Assembly: GCA_961205875.1 (NCBI GenBank)
Contig: OY540821.1
Coordinates: 2,604,001 to 2,668,000 of the forward strand
Source of the DNA: Sialis fuliginosa
Taxonomy: Eukaryota; Arthropoda; Insecta; Megaloptera; Sialidae
DNA length: 64,000 bases
Reading direction: 5' to 3'
Position numbers and translations under genes: made by a program. How positions within the stretch are numbered: position 1 is the first letter of the stretch; the number at the start of each line of letters is the position of its first letter. The notes below the pieces were generated by a model. The model saw only the letters and a list, made by a program, of their open reading frames with translations, made no database searches and had not been told where the DNA came from. Of the stretch, positions 37,434-54,004 are shown one piece after another.

Positions 37434-37900
37434 GGGCCGGCCTAATGAGAACTCTTCAAAGTTAAGATGTATTTTCTTTGATATATCTCAAAAAAATAAT
37501 AAATTATTAATAATAATGTACTAAATTAGAAATATTTGTCATAATCGATACAACACTTAACTGCAATCGGCCAATGGGTGTCAAAATGGTGGAAATTGAG
37601 TGTAATCTATTTATTAATTATTATATTATTATATCATCTGCTTGACATCGTTTCAAATATTACAATTCTTTATTTTATAACTTTTGTGTCGTAGTACTTA
37701 TCATTAGCAAGTGTCCATTACTGGAGAAAAAAGAAATTAAATAAAAGGCTATAATTAAAAAAAACTATATTTGCCGATTTTGGTAATTAAATTGATTTAA
37801 TAAAGAGGTAATTGTTTTATTAGGAATATGAAAGTTACAAAAAAGAAACCCATCAATCCCAAAAAACAGTATACCTTGCTGTTAAGGGGCACCTTATCAT
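37434..37900. repeat. Copy 2 of the GGCACCAGT repeat family, partial, with a hAT-like end
   Basis: CAGGGCCGGCCTAATG at 37434 looks like a lone hAT-like terminus. From about 37545 the sequence follows the GGCACCAGT family, with the blocks CCAATGGGTGTCAAAATGG and ATTACTGGAGAAAAAAG. The outer GGCACCAGT ends are not preserved. Confidence 0.55.
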
Positions 37901-37984
37901 AATGATATCATTTAGAAAATTTTTGCTGAAAGATATTTTTTTAAATATTAATTAACTAATTTTCTATTTATGATATTTTTTAAT

Positions 37985-39265
37985 AAGAATGTAGTACAGT
38001 AAAATTAGCGATAAAATTCCCTTATTAATAAGGAAAAAATGGAAAGATTAGAAATTTCTTCTGAATTGGCTTCAGAAATACTTAACTTTTAAGAAATCGA
38101 ATAGTCCCTAGTCGGGACAGGAGAGCTTTAGCCGGTATTTTGATTTAAAGTGGGGCGCACCAAATAGACGATGAAGCTAGTCTTGATTTTGATCACTTAC
38201 TGGCTTATTGTGTTCTACAAGCAAATTCTATGAAAATCTGATAATATATGTCGTATTATTTAAATCAAAATACCGGCTAAAGCTCCCATGTCCCGACTAG
38301 GGACTCTTCAATTTCTTAAAGATTAAGTAAGAGAAAGGCTTGTACCATGGGCCATTTTTTACTTTTTTAATTATTTCACTGACATCTTTCGTTCGAATAC
38401 AATAATCTTTTAGCCCTGCAGAGATTACAATTGTAGGCACCTGTTACCAAACAATCATTTTGCTATCACCAAAGCGTACCCCACTACTTGTTTAATAAGT
38501 TGGTGATTTTTGTCCCAAGGTACAACCTACGGTTTTACCTTGGGACAGCGTTGATTCTACTTTGAGAAATTATGTGGAAATGAAGCAAGACCTAAGTAGT
38601 AAATGTTATTTATTATTAAAAATATGTTAAACATAATTATTATTAATAAGGTTCAGAAGAAGAAGTCGAAAATTGCACAAATCTTTTTTTTAACAACTTC
38701 TTTCTTTGGGCATAATTTACATTTCTTACTGCCTTTTTTTAAAATTCTTTTCCACTTCAATTCTCTGCTTCTCTGGTGTGTCGGTAGCAATCATACACTT
38801 CCCAGGGTTTTGTCCTATACTACAGGACACGTCCCAAGGTACAACCAAAAAATGTCCTAAGGTGTAACCAAGCACACTTTTCTCAAAATAAATTCTCTAA
38901 TGTCTAAAAAAAAATTCGATTCAACAACTTCTTGCTTAAATAATGCTGCGACAGTACTACATCAGATAATGTCAGTAATAATGCTTAGCTTGTTTGTATA
39001 TGATCCAGAAGTTGCAGCAAAATTTTACTTTCAAGTTCCAAAAACTATAATATGACACTTAAAACATCAAACAATGACTAAAATTGAAATAATTTGGTGA
39101 GCAAACAAAGGACGGGGTTGAGAGTTACAGCTATAGTGGTTGGATTTCTAGAGCAATTGTCCCAAGGTACAAGCCTTTCCTCTATTTCTGAAGCCAATTC
39201 AGAAGAAATTTCTAATCTTTCCATTTTTTCCTTATTAAAACCTAATTTTACTGTATTAATGTTAT
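37985..39265 (-). repeat. Large inverted-repeat unit with possible coding fossil of unknown family
   Basis: The left arm (about 37990-38085 plus 38323-38350) and right arm (about 39160-39260) are inverted copies; both carry GAAAGATTAGAAATTTCTTC on one strand or the other. Read on the minus strand, the right arm gives MERLEISSELASEIEERL with ordinary amino-acid usage. A second minus-strand stretch near 38770-38815 reads CMIATDTPEKQRIEVE. These look like fragments of a decayed coding element, but I do not recognise the family and report no gene. A 14-bp motif, CCCAAGGTACAACC, recurs several times across the unit. A palindromic MITE (38086-38322) interrupts the left arm. Confidence 0.5.
38086..38322. 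mobile_element. Palindromic MITE inserted in a larger inverted repeat
   Basis: CTAGTCGGGACAGGAGAGCT and GCCGGTATTTTGATTTAAA at the left are mirrored by TTTAAATCAAAATACCGGC and AGCTCCCATGTCCCGACTAG at the right. The outer ends are TTTAAGAAAT / ATTTCTTAAA. About 237 bp. It splits the left arm of the unit 37985-39265, so it arrived later. Confidence 0.8.
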
Positions 39266-40043
39266 TTTATATGATTCTATAAAGTGAAAATTGTATTTAA
39301 AATATTTGACTAGCCCTACACATTGAAATGGGTATGGTATATTATATGTATCTATATGGTATAAATACATATGTACATCATGTACCTTTATTATGTATGT
39401 TCACTTTCCCCTAGTGCAATATAAATTAATTAATGTAGGGAAATGATTCTATACCATCACATTCCTGCATATTTTTTTAATGTTATACTTTTGGCATCTA
39501 CTTTTCAGTCTAGTTAAAAGCTTCAAAGTAAAACTGTGTTTTTATTATTCTTAGAATATTCTTATAAATAGTAAACTTTTGTAAATGAGTAGTAAAAATG
39601 TTCATTGAATTATTATTAGTAGGCAGTTTATTTATAAATATGTCTGGGATTTTGTTTGATAATAATTTAAAAGTGGTTTTTAAATTGTTGTGATTTTTAA
39701 GGATAAAGAAAAGTATGTTTGAATTATTTTTATATATTTTATAAATATTTGAGTAATATTTTTTTATTGATAAAGATAAAACAAATAATATATATTTTTT
39801 AAAATTCTGTAAATTAATAAGGCGTTTAATTATTTTTTTAATTTTAAAAAGCAATAATACTAAATTTAATTTTTGTATTTTATTACTTCAAATATATGAT
39901 ATGATTTCTAAAGTACTATTAAAAAAAAAAGTTAAATCAACACCAGAACCAAAAACTTTCAGATTGTTTTATGAGATTATAGTATTAAACTGTACTGTAT
40001 ATGCCATAATATGTTATATGCAGAGTGGTTTAAAAGATATAAG
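39266..40043. other. Gene-free AT-rich DNA with one AT-driven open frame
   Basis: A 114-codon minus-strand frame (39854-39510) is mostly Ile, Lys, Asn, Phe and Leu, has no recognisable motif and lacks splice context; I do not call it a gene. Confidence 0.45.
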
Positions 40044-40524
40044 ATAATGGCACCAGTCTTGGCAAGGACCCCAGTAATGGCAAATTTTTAATTAAATGTA
40101 CTGATTTAGAAATATGTGTTGATATTTGATTACTACCATTTTTGAATATTAATTATATACATTTAACTGTCTTACAGCGTGATTAATGAAAATCGCCCAA
40201 TAGGTGTCAAAATGGTGGACATTTAAACTAATTATTAATATAATTTATTTATTAATTATTATATTATCATAGAAACTGCTTTACATTGTTTCAAATTTGA
40301 CGATTCATTCATTACTGGTTTTACCTTTACCATTACTGGAGAAAAAACATGAACAAAATAAAATGCTATAATTTAAAAAACAAACTACCTATATGTGCAG
40401 ACTTTGGTAATTAAATTGATTAAATAAAGAGTGAGAATGAGAATTAGAAAAAACAAGCCCATTAATCAAAAAAAAACACGAAAACTTGATCTTATAGCGG
40501 CCATAACTGGTGCCTTTACCTTAA
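40044..40524. repeat. Copy 3 of the GGCACCAGT repeat family, with both ends
   Basis: It starts GATAATGGCACCAGTCTTGG and ends with the inverse-type sequence AACTGGTGCCTTTACCTTA. Shared blocks with 19384-19801, 37545-37890 and 60150-60560 include AATAGGTGTCAAAATGGTGG and ATTACTGGAGAAAAAACATG. About 480 bp, non-coding. Confidence 0.75.
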
Positions 40525-41236
40525 TATCTTTTTAAGCATTATTTCAACAATTACCAGCCCGATACTACAATAGATCCATAATACAGCTCTGATATATATT
40601 ATTCTTTTTTATCAAATAAGATATAATAATAAACATATTATATTTTCAAGTGTTTTGATTTTATGAAATATTAATTAATTATCTTAATTTATATAAATTT
40701 ACGACAGTTATTTCTTGTCGCTTTTTGGGATTATTTAAAAGATAAAATTTGCAATATGTTTATCTTTGTGATAAAAAATTATTGAAAAACTGAAAGGATA
40801 TACTTATACAGTTTTTTATTCATGCTTATTTTAATCAACAAAAGTGACCAGATGTTGAGAGATAAGACCATATATATATTTAATTTTTCATTTGAAACAT
40901 ATAATTTTATGTACCATCATGAACATTAAATTTGTAGATTACATTAGTAAAATTTGAAAGTGAATATCATATGTTAATGGCTAAAATAATTTTTTAAAGT
41001 CATGTTAATTGCCTTAATGCATGGGTTATTTTACTTTTTGTTAGTTTGAAAGTAAAAATATTATAAATTATTATTCGTTACATAATTATTATTATTATTT
41101 GTGTTATTTTTGTATTTATGTGAAATGTATTTTTTGTTGCAGCTATAATTTCATTGCTTTGTGTATAAAATAAATTGGTGGTGTGTTTACGTTATTGTAT
41201 TTATGATTCATTTCTTCGTTTATTTTATTTTTTGAA
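40525..41236. promoter_or_regulatory. Upstream region and 5' UTR of coronin
   Basis: It is AT-rich without repeat ends. An acceptor-like TTTTTGTTGCAG ends at 41141, so the stretch 41142-41236 before the ATG is probably 5' UTR joined to an upstream non-coding exon. No core promoter motif is convincing. Confidence 0.4.
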
Positions 41237-46885
<5,649 letters not shown>

Positions 46886-47636
46886 GCTTTATCATTCAAA
46901 ACTGTCACACGTTTTGAGTAAGCAATGTTTTAGCAGCTGAAGCTTTTATATATGACAAATTTTATTGTTTTTTATACGCAATTATAGCTTTTAGTAATGT
47001 GTGATATTAAAAAAAACAATATTCAGTCGAAGAAAAGGTCAATTTTTGAACGAAACATTTTTTATGTTTCTACGAAGTTTTATTCAAAAATTAGACAAAT
47101 GTGTCACGTTTAGATTTTTAAATCGAGCGGGGTAGTTTTTCTCCTACGCCCTGATTTTGACACACGATGAAACAATTTTACAGTATCACATGTATAAGAC
47201 TGAAACTTGCATTTTTTTAACACTTGGATGTTGATTTTTTAGTACTTTTGTCGTAAAATAGTGATATCTATTCCATTTTCAAAAAGTATTTATAAATTTT
47301 TCAAAAAGTATTTATAAATTTTTTAAAAACATCATAATATTTTTATTAATATTGTTAATTTAATTTTTAAATTTATCAAAATTTCATTCAAAAATATATA
47401 TTTATATATATTTACATATAATTTTTTTTATACAAATAATTAAATATAAGGTTTCACAATTTTTCAAATGCATTTCTATGTGGCTTATCTCAGGGTTCAT
47501 ATTTTGGATAGCTATAAATGTACGTAATATAATATCGATATAATAAATTCTGTATAATTGAAATTTCCTTTGCGTGATATTTTGAGCCCTGTAAGATTTA
47601 CGACTTTCTCATTTACATATCTGTTTTTTGGTCTGT
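46886..47636. other. Coronin 3' UTR region and AT-rich DNA
   Basis: The coronin 3' UTR begins here; several ATTAAA/AATAAA-like strings exist but none is clearly the used signal. A 20-bp direct duplication (AAAAAGTATTTATAAATTTTT) lies at about 47280-47325. No further gene. Confidence 0.45.
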
Positions 47637-48335
47637 TAGATCTAATAACACAAGCCGACAAAAAATACCTTTGTACTGGTGTTTCTACTTCAATAAGTGA
47701 TTTTTGAGTTTTTTGGCGTGCTGAAACCGAATCCGTCATCCGAATTGCTTCATCATGTCAGGTTTTTGGTATAATCTAACCTAAAAGTGTCAAAATAACG
47801 ATTTTGGCAATGTTTAAGAATTTATTACCAAGTAGAGACGTTTTTTTTTTAAAGTTTTGTTCGCGGTAAAAAATAGTACTATCTTTCCTCTTTAAAACGA
47901 ATTTTTATTTTTTACTGTATGATTTTTTTTCACCGAAATATACTAGTTTGAATATATGATATTTTTCTTAATAGAGTAGTCACAGTGATACAATGGACTT
48001 TACTATACATTAAAGATAACAATAACTTCAAACTAGTTTATTTCGGTGAAAAAAAATCGTACAGTAGAAAGTAAAAATTTATTTTAAAGAGGAAACATAG
48101 TACTACTTCTTACCGTGAATGAAAACTTTAGAAAAAATTTACCTACTTGGTAATAAATTTATAAATATTACCAAAATCGTCATTTTGGACACTTTTAGGT
48201 TAGGTTATATCAAAAACCTGACGTGACGGAGCAATTTGGGCAACGGATTCGGTTTCAGCACGCCAAAAGCCTCCGAAATCAGCTATTTAAGTAGAGACAC
48301 CAAAAATGATGTCGGCCTGTATAATAATAAGACTA
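47637..48335. repeat. Fold-back element of about 700 bp
   Basis: Arms of about 320 bp. GGCGTGCTGAAACCGAATCC (about 47715) is mirrored by GGATTCGGTTTCAGCACGCC (about 48245). CCTAACCTAAAAGTGTC-like and TTTATTACCAAGTAGAG-like blocks also pair. The arms differ by scattered substitutions, so the element is not recent. Non-coding. Confidence 0.8.
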
Positions 48336-48348
48336 TAAGGTAAGCTTG

Positions 48349-48620
48349 ATAAACAGTTGCAAATTAGCTTCCAGCTAACGCTATCTGCTAGGTGTCAAAT
48401 TGTTATTAAATTGCTCGATATAATAATGTAAATGTTATGAGGTACACTTGGCAGGACTTATTTTAAGTCGCTGATTGTACTTATCGTGCATGCGTCTAGG
48501 TTATTTCATTGGCTATATCTGTGAGTGTGTTGTCATTTATATTTAATACCTAGCAAATAGCGTTAGCTGGAAGTTAATTTGTATTTGCATTTAAGCAAAT
48601 TCTTTATAATACCGGGCGTA
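48349..48620. mobile_element. MITE with GCTTCCAGCTAACGCTATCTG ends
   Basis: TTAGCTTCCAGCTAACGCTA (about 48365) is mirrored by TAGCGTTAGCTGGAAGTTAA (about 48557). The outer parts also pair (AGTTGCAAATTAGC / TTGCATTTAAGC). A second, truncated copy lies at the right edge of the window (63929-64000). Confidence 0.75.
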
Positions 48621-49305
48621 AGTCTTTGTACCATGGACCACAATCACAAAAATCAAGTGATAAATAAAAATAATCGTACAGAATTTATTATATGAAATAA
48701 CATTGACAAAAAACCAGCATTTATATACAAAGCTTGCCGTTGTATTATATACATATATTCTTAGCGTAACATGATACCGACATATTCAATAAGTATTGCA
48801 ATAATAAAAAAATCAATTTTACACGTGGCTTTTTTTTATGAAAGCTATCTTGTTGAATAGATTTTATAGCCTTCATTTTTAGAACTGCACTTAAATATTT
48901 TAATAATGTGCAATATGCGTTTTTTTAAACGATACTTAAAAAAGGTTACAAATAACTGTAGTTACCGTAGAATGAACATTTCTTTAAATGGATTCAGTAT
49001 TTTGGCAGCAGTGTTAACATATTAACTGTCAGAAAAATGGCAGTAGATGTGTTAATAAAATTATGTAAAGATAATTTCCATGATTATTTATTTGCACATT
49101 TTTAAATACGTAATACCTTTATTATAGTCCAGTCTTCAGAAAATTTCGTATAGGGGTGGCGCTAGAAAAAAATTACGGAGTACATTTTTTTCAAGAAATT
49201 GGTAGATTTTGATGTATAGAAGACAAATTTTCAAAACAAAAAGTTTTAATATACACTGTTTTTGAATACAATTGTGATAATTATAATTTAAATTATGTGC
49301 TTTAT
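48621..49305. other. Gene-free AT-rich DNA
   Basis: No gene, exon or repeat ends recognised. Confidence 0.45.
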
Positions 49306-49597
49306 CAGGGTGTCCATTTTCTGGAAAGTCAGGGAAAAGTCAGGGAAACCTAAAGTGGTCAGAGAATTTATTTAAAATTCTGAAAAGGGAATTTATTATT
49401 TTTTTTTAGAAAGTCAGGTCATTGAATTGAAAGTAAGTAACAAGTGTAAAATTTTCAAGTTATGACCAAAAAAAAAAAGGTCTTCAAATATTATTTCTGC
49501 ACATTCTTACTCCGGGGTCCCCCGAGTCAAGGAATTTTAAATCTGTGGTCAGGGAAAAGTCAGGGAATTTTATTTCCAAAAACCAGTGGACACCCTG
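49306..49597. mobile_element. Short hAT-like MITE with GTCAGGGAAAAGTCAGGGAA subterminal repeats
   Basis: The ends CAGGGTGTCCA / TGGACACCCTG are exact inverses. TTTAT lies outside both ends (a partial duplication). Both subterminal regions contain GTCAGGGAAAAGTCAGGGAA in the same orientation, an arrangement seen in other animal hAT MITEs. 292 bp. Confidence 0.75.
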
Positions 49598-51572
49598 TTT
49601 ATACATGTACCTATAACTTGAATAATTTAAAAGTAATCACGGACAAACAGGACATTGAGTGTTCTATGGATCTGTAGCTGGATGTTTTTTTATTCGGTAT
49701 TGGTTTTCTTTGTAGCTGTCAAAGAACATTAATAATTTTACTTAAATTTTTGTAATACTCAGAATTTTGAGTGCTTATGACTTAAACATTTTTCGAGATT
49801 TCGACATTGGGTGCAAAACATTATTTAGGGCACTCTTTTCTCTATATAACATAAAATTTCATTTTGAAATTCAATTAAAGACATATTAAACACAGCGGTC
49901 GAATGGAACTCTACATTTTAGACGTGGTTTCCAAACTTGACGTCCCTAAATGATTTTTTCGCCGGCTCTATTTCAATAACTATGGTACATCATTATTAAA
50001 AACATTTTTGTTCGAAATTTTACCAGCTTTAAGATTTATAAAACCTATTTTATCCCAAAACTGGTGGTTCCGGTGTTATTCCCAAATAACTGATTCTAGA
50101 CAGCTTTGCAAGCCTCTATAAAGTTATGCACCCCCTTTCGAAGGGGAGGAAAAGTTATCGCCATGTTCTATACATCAAAATCTACCAATTTCTAGCTCAA
50201 ATCTTCTAATGACTGAACTATTAATATTTTGTCATTGGGCAAGCGTTAGAAAATGTTTGCTACTATTTTTTTAGTTTAGTTAATGTATAAAATATTAATT
50301 TAAAAGAGAGAATCTTTGTGCAAATTTTATTTTTCGTTTTAAAAAATCATTCTGAAAATTTTAAACTCAAATTATGTTGGTAGTTACAATATTTTTGAAA
50401 AAAGTGTACCCGAAGTTATATCCATCGTTCGAACGAATTTTTGAAAATTTTGTTTAACAATGATAAAATCTGAACTAATTATTCAATAGATCTGCTCTTT
50501 TGAATTAAAATTTGAATATTAGTTAAACTCAAAAACTATCTGAAAAAATTGTTTTAAAATAATTAACTCAATGATTTTTTGTTTAATCAATTTTGACGTA
50601 ATATTGGCTGTAGAAAAAAAAATATAAGAAATAATGCTGTAAGATATAAAAAGGATGGTATTTTTGTATGCAGAAATTATTTTTCACAAACGTAAATTGA
50701 AATAAATATATTTATATATTAAATATATAATATTTTTTCAAGCAAATATTATTTTTCTTCATCTTGTATTTTTATATTGCTAAATAATAATTAAAATGAA
50801 ATATAATCTTGCCTATATTAATCAAAAATATAAAAGATAAAAAAGTAAAAATACAATTATTATTAAAATGCCATATTTATAGAAACAAAAAAATATTATT
50901 TTAATTAAAAAATGATACTTTTTATATTTTTCGTAAATTGATAAAAAATTCTTACGATTTAATTTGCTAGAATCTATTTATTATTTTTATATATTTTTAT
51001 TACAAAGTGGTAGATTTTTGATCGTAAGTACAACACTGGTCAAAAAATATTCGTAAGTAAATTTTTTGACTGGTGTACTATACAATTTATATCGCCGAAG
51101 AAAAATAGATTTAGGAAAGTGTATTTTAGAGTGGGTTAATTAAAAATGTAGACAACTCACATATTATAATAAAAAAATTATCGTAATTGGATCCGAAGAT
51201 AAATTTTTTTGATTGTTAAGATTTTAATAAAAATAAATTATTGTTGCATTCCTTTTATGAATAATTATTTTAGTTAATTAGGACAGTGGAGGAGTTCAGC
51301 TTTTTTTGTTGACCTCCGAAATATAAAATTCCATTAAATATTTAGATTTTTCGTATTTTTAAATATTTTGTTAAGTTTATTTTTGATTTTCGGAAAACCG
51401 TAAAAATTAGATTTATTAATGTTGAGTGTCTATATATTTATTGTATGTACGTAATGTATAAAAGTGATATTTAGAAAAAATTAATTAAAATCTTTTGATA
51501 AAACAATATTTTGAGATCCTAAATTATATTAATTAAATCAGAATTGACTTGACATCTCTCTTGTATTTCAGA
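49598..51572. other. Gene-free AT-rich DNA, about 2 kb
   Basis: No exon or transposon end was recognised. CTACCAATTTCT at about 50182 and AAATTGGTAGATTTTGATGTATAGAAG at about 49197 suggest an inverted-repeat unit of about 1 kb (49140-50215) whose interior I cannot classify. Confidence 0.4.
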
Positions 51573-52484
51573 CAGAGCTGTCACAAGTACTTTCAGTGAA
51601 AGTACTTGAAGTACAAGTAACAAGTATTCATTGAAAGTACTTCTATTACAAGTATTAAGTATTCAGTGAAAGTAGTAGAAGTACCAAGTTCTCAGTGAAA
51701 GTACTTGAAGTACATGTGCTAAGTACTCAGTGAAAGTGCTTGAAGTACAAGGGCTAAGTACTCAGTGAAAGTGCTTGAAGTACAAGTGCTAAGTACTCAG
51801 TGAAAGTGCTTGAAGTACAAGTGCTAAGTACTCAGTGAAAGTATTTGAAGTACAAGTAACAAGTATTCAGTGAAAATACTTCTATTACAAGTACCAAGTT
51901 CTCAGTAAAAGTACTTGAAGTACAAATGCTAAGTACGCAGTGAAAATACTTGAAGTACAAGTAACAAGTATTCATTGAAAGTACTTCTATTACAAGTACT
52001 AAGTTCTCAGTGAAAGTACTTGAAGTACAAGCAGCAAGTTTTTGTGAAAGTACTTGAAGTACAAGTAGCAAGTTCTCAGTGAAAGTACTTGAAGTACAAG
52101 TAATTTTTGCGTTATTTTCAAAAGTACGTGTTGTAACGATTTAAAGTACTGTACTTATAAAAATAATGTATTATGAAAAAGTACTTGAAGTAATTATCTA
52201 CAGTAATTTATCTGCGCAAAGGCTTTTCATTAATCGATTCGACTAACATCAGTAATTATCCTCATTAATTATACATATAAATATTATATTTTATTTTTTT
52301 GTATTTTTTGTAGCCACATTATATATTTTAGAGGAATGTAAATGAAAAACACAGTTTTTGTAAATTTTTTATTTACTAAACGTTACAAAAATCAATCTTA
52401 TTCTACATATACTTTTACTGATGACAAAAAATGTTTGCTGTGTTAGTCGAAACGACTAACATTAACCGTATATTGACAGCTCTG
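51573..52484. mobile_element. hAT-like MITE containing a 35-bp minisatellite
   Basis: CAGAGCTGTCA at 51573 is exactly inverted at 52474-52484 (TGACAGCTCTG). The flanks (ATTTCAGA and GTTTACCC) do not form a clear 8-bp duplication, so the class is assigned from the CAG-type ends only. Most of the interior is the tandem array 51587-52125. A GTTAGTCGAAACGACTAAC palindrome lies near the right end. Confidence 0.55.
51587..52125. repeat. Minisatellite, 35-bp unit, about 15 copies
   Basis: The central units read AAGTACTCAGTGAAAGTGCT plus TGAAGTACAAGTGCT (35 bp) and are nearly identical at 51721-51835. Flanking units vary in length and sequence, with AAGTACTTGAAGTACAAGTAAC as a common form. The unit is itself built of AGTACTTGAAGTACAAGT half-palindromes. 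Open frames reading through it are artefacts of the repeat. Confidence 0.85.
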
Positions 52485-52627
52485 GTTTACCCCCTCCCCC
52501 CCCCACCCCATCCAGCAACATTTAGTTATATTTTAAAATTGATTTTCTCTAAATATTCTAGATGGTGAATGTAGAAAAAATCACAAAGTACAATTTGATA
52601 GTATTTTGTTTTTGTGTGATATAAATT

Positions 52628-52915
52628 ACCAGTGGCGTGTACATTATTTTATTTAGAAGGGAAAGGACCAAAAATAAAAAATCGGGCATAAGAATTATGT
52701 AAACGAGGAAGTGGAGGATATTATTAATTATATATCTACAAATATGAATGTGCATGCTACTGAATATTACTGACCAGTGGCGTGTACATCATTTTATTTA
52801 GAGGGAGAGGAAAAAAAATTAAGAAAATCAATAACGGCTTAGAATTACGTAAATGAAAAAGGGGGAGTATACAAATTCGACTGTGCACGCCACTGAATTT
52901 TACTGATTTTGGTTG
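52628..52915. mobile_element. Two tandem copies of a CAGTGGCGTG MITE
   Basis: CCAGTGGCGTGTACAT starts at about 52630 and 52775, each followed by ATTTTATTTAGA. The first copy ends GTGCATGCTACTGAAT and the second GTGCACGCCACTGAAT, the inverse of the start. So each copy of about 145 bp is a small inverted-terminus unit. Lone ends of the same type occur at 22493 and 60892. Confidence 0.7.
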
Positions 52916-53135
52916 AGGCATATTACCTATTATATGTTTTATATCATTATATTACAATTAACATAGTTAGATGTATTAGTTTTAGAATTTGAATGCTTAC
53001 AACAGATTATTCTTCGTCTGATATGACAATATTCAGCTTTTATCAGCATTTCAGGAGCCAAAGTAACTAACTGCTATTTAATCCTTTCGTTACGGGCTTT
53101 TTTTAATGTGAATACGTAAAATATATCTTTCTCGT

Positions 53136-54004
53136 TATACAGGGTGGGGCATTTAAAGAGTTAGAGATTATTATCTCAGAAACTATCGCATATTTGAAAA
53201 AAATGTTTCAACTAAAAAATGTTTGGTTGTGAGGGGGTAATCGAATAGTAATATTTATTTGCTGTTTTAACGTGGCCTTCAAGGATATTTGAATGTCAAC
53301 ATAATTTTTTTAAAAAGGAATCTAGAGTTTTTATTTAGTAATCTTAATCTATGTGAAAGAACATGAATGTTTTATTGAAAACTTTTTTTTGAACAACCTA
53401 AGCTTTCCAAGGTATCTAACAAAATAATTCGAGATTTTGAACTTTCAAGAATTTTTTACTCAGAAACCATAAACTTTTAAAAAAAAGTACAAGATACAAA
53501 AAATGTTTATTTTGATCTAATAAAACGTGGAGAATTATTTTAAAAATTTAAAAAACTTTTTTTATTTATTTTATTTTAGCAAAAACAAAAAAAAATACGA
53601 AATGTTAAAAAAAATTCTAGAATAATTCTCCAAGTTTCATTAAACCAAAATAAACATTTTTTGTATCTTATTCTTTTTCTCTGAGTTGATTTCTGAGTAA
53701 AAAATCTTGAAATTATTTTGTTAGATATCTTATAAAGTTTAGGTCGTTCTAAAAAAAGTTTTCAATAAAAGATTCGTGTTTTTTCACATAGAATTAGATT
53801 ACTAAATAAAAACTATAGGTTCCTATTTAAAAAAAGATGTTGACCTTCATATATCCTTGAAGTCTACGTTAAAATAACATATAAATATTACTATTCGATT
53901 ACCCCCTTACAATCAAATATTTTTTGGTTGATATATTTTTTTCAAATATGTGATAGTTCTGAGATAATAATCTGTAACACTTTAAATACCCTACTCTGTA
54001 TAAC
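53136..54004. repeat. Fold-back element with TACAGGGTG-type ends
   Basis: TACAGGGTGGGGCATTTAAAG at the left is mirrored by CTTTAAATACCCTACTCTGTA at the right. Further inverted blocks (GATTATTATCTCAGAAACTAT / ATAGTTCTGAGATAATAATC and the GGGGGTAATCGAATAGTAAT region) run for about 400 bp on each side of a short loop near 53575. Non-coding, about 870 bp. Confidence 0.85.

Noticed and set aside
39510-39854. Minus-strand open frame of 114 codons
   Set aside because: Composition is almost only Ile, Lys, Asn, Phe and Leu as expected from AT-rich DNA; no family resemblance and no transcription context.
51832-52071. Minus-strand open frame with repeated Leu/Val/Cys/Tyr pattern
   Set aside because: It reads through the 35-bp minisatellite; the periodic protein is an artefact of the repeat.
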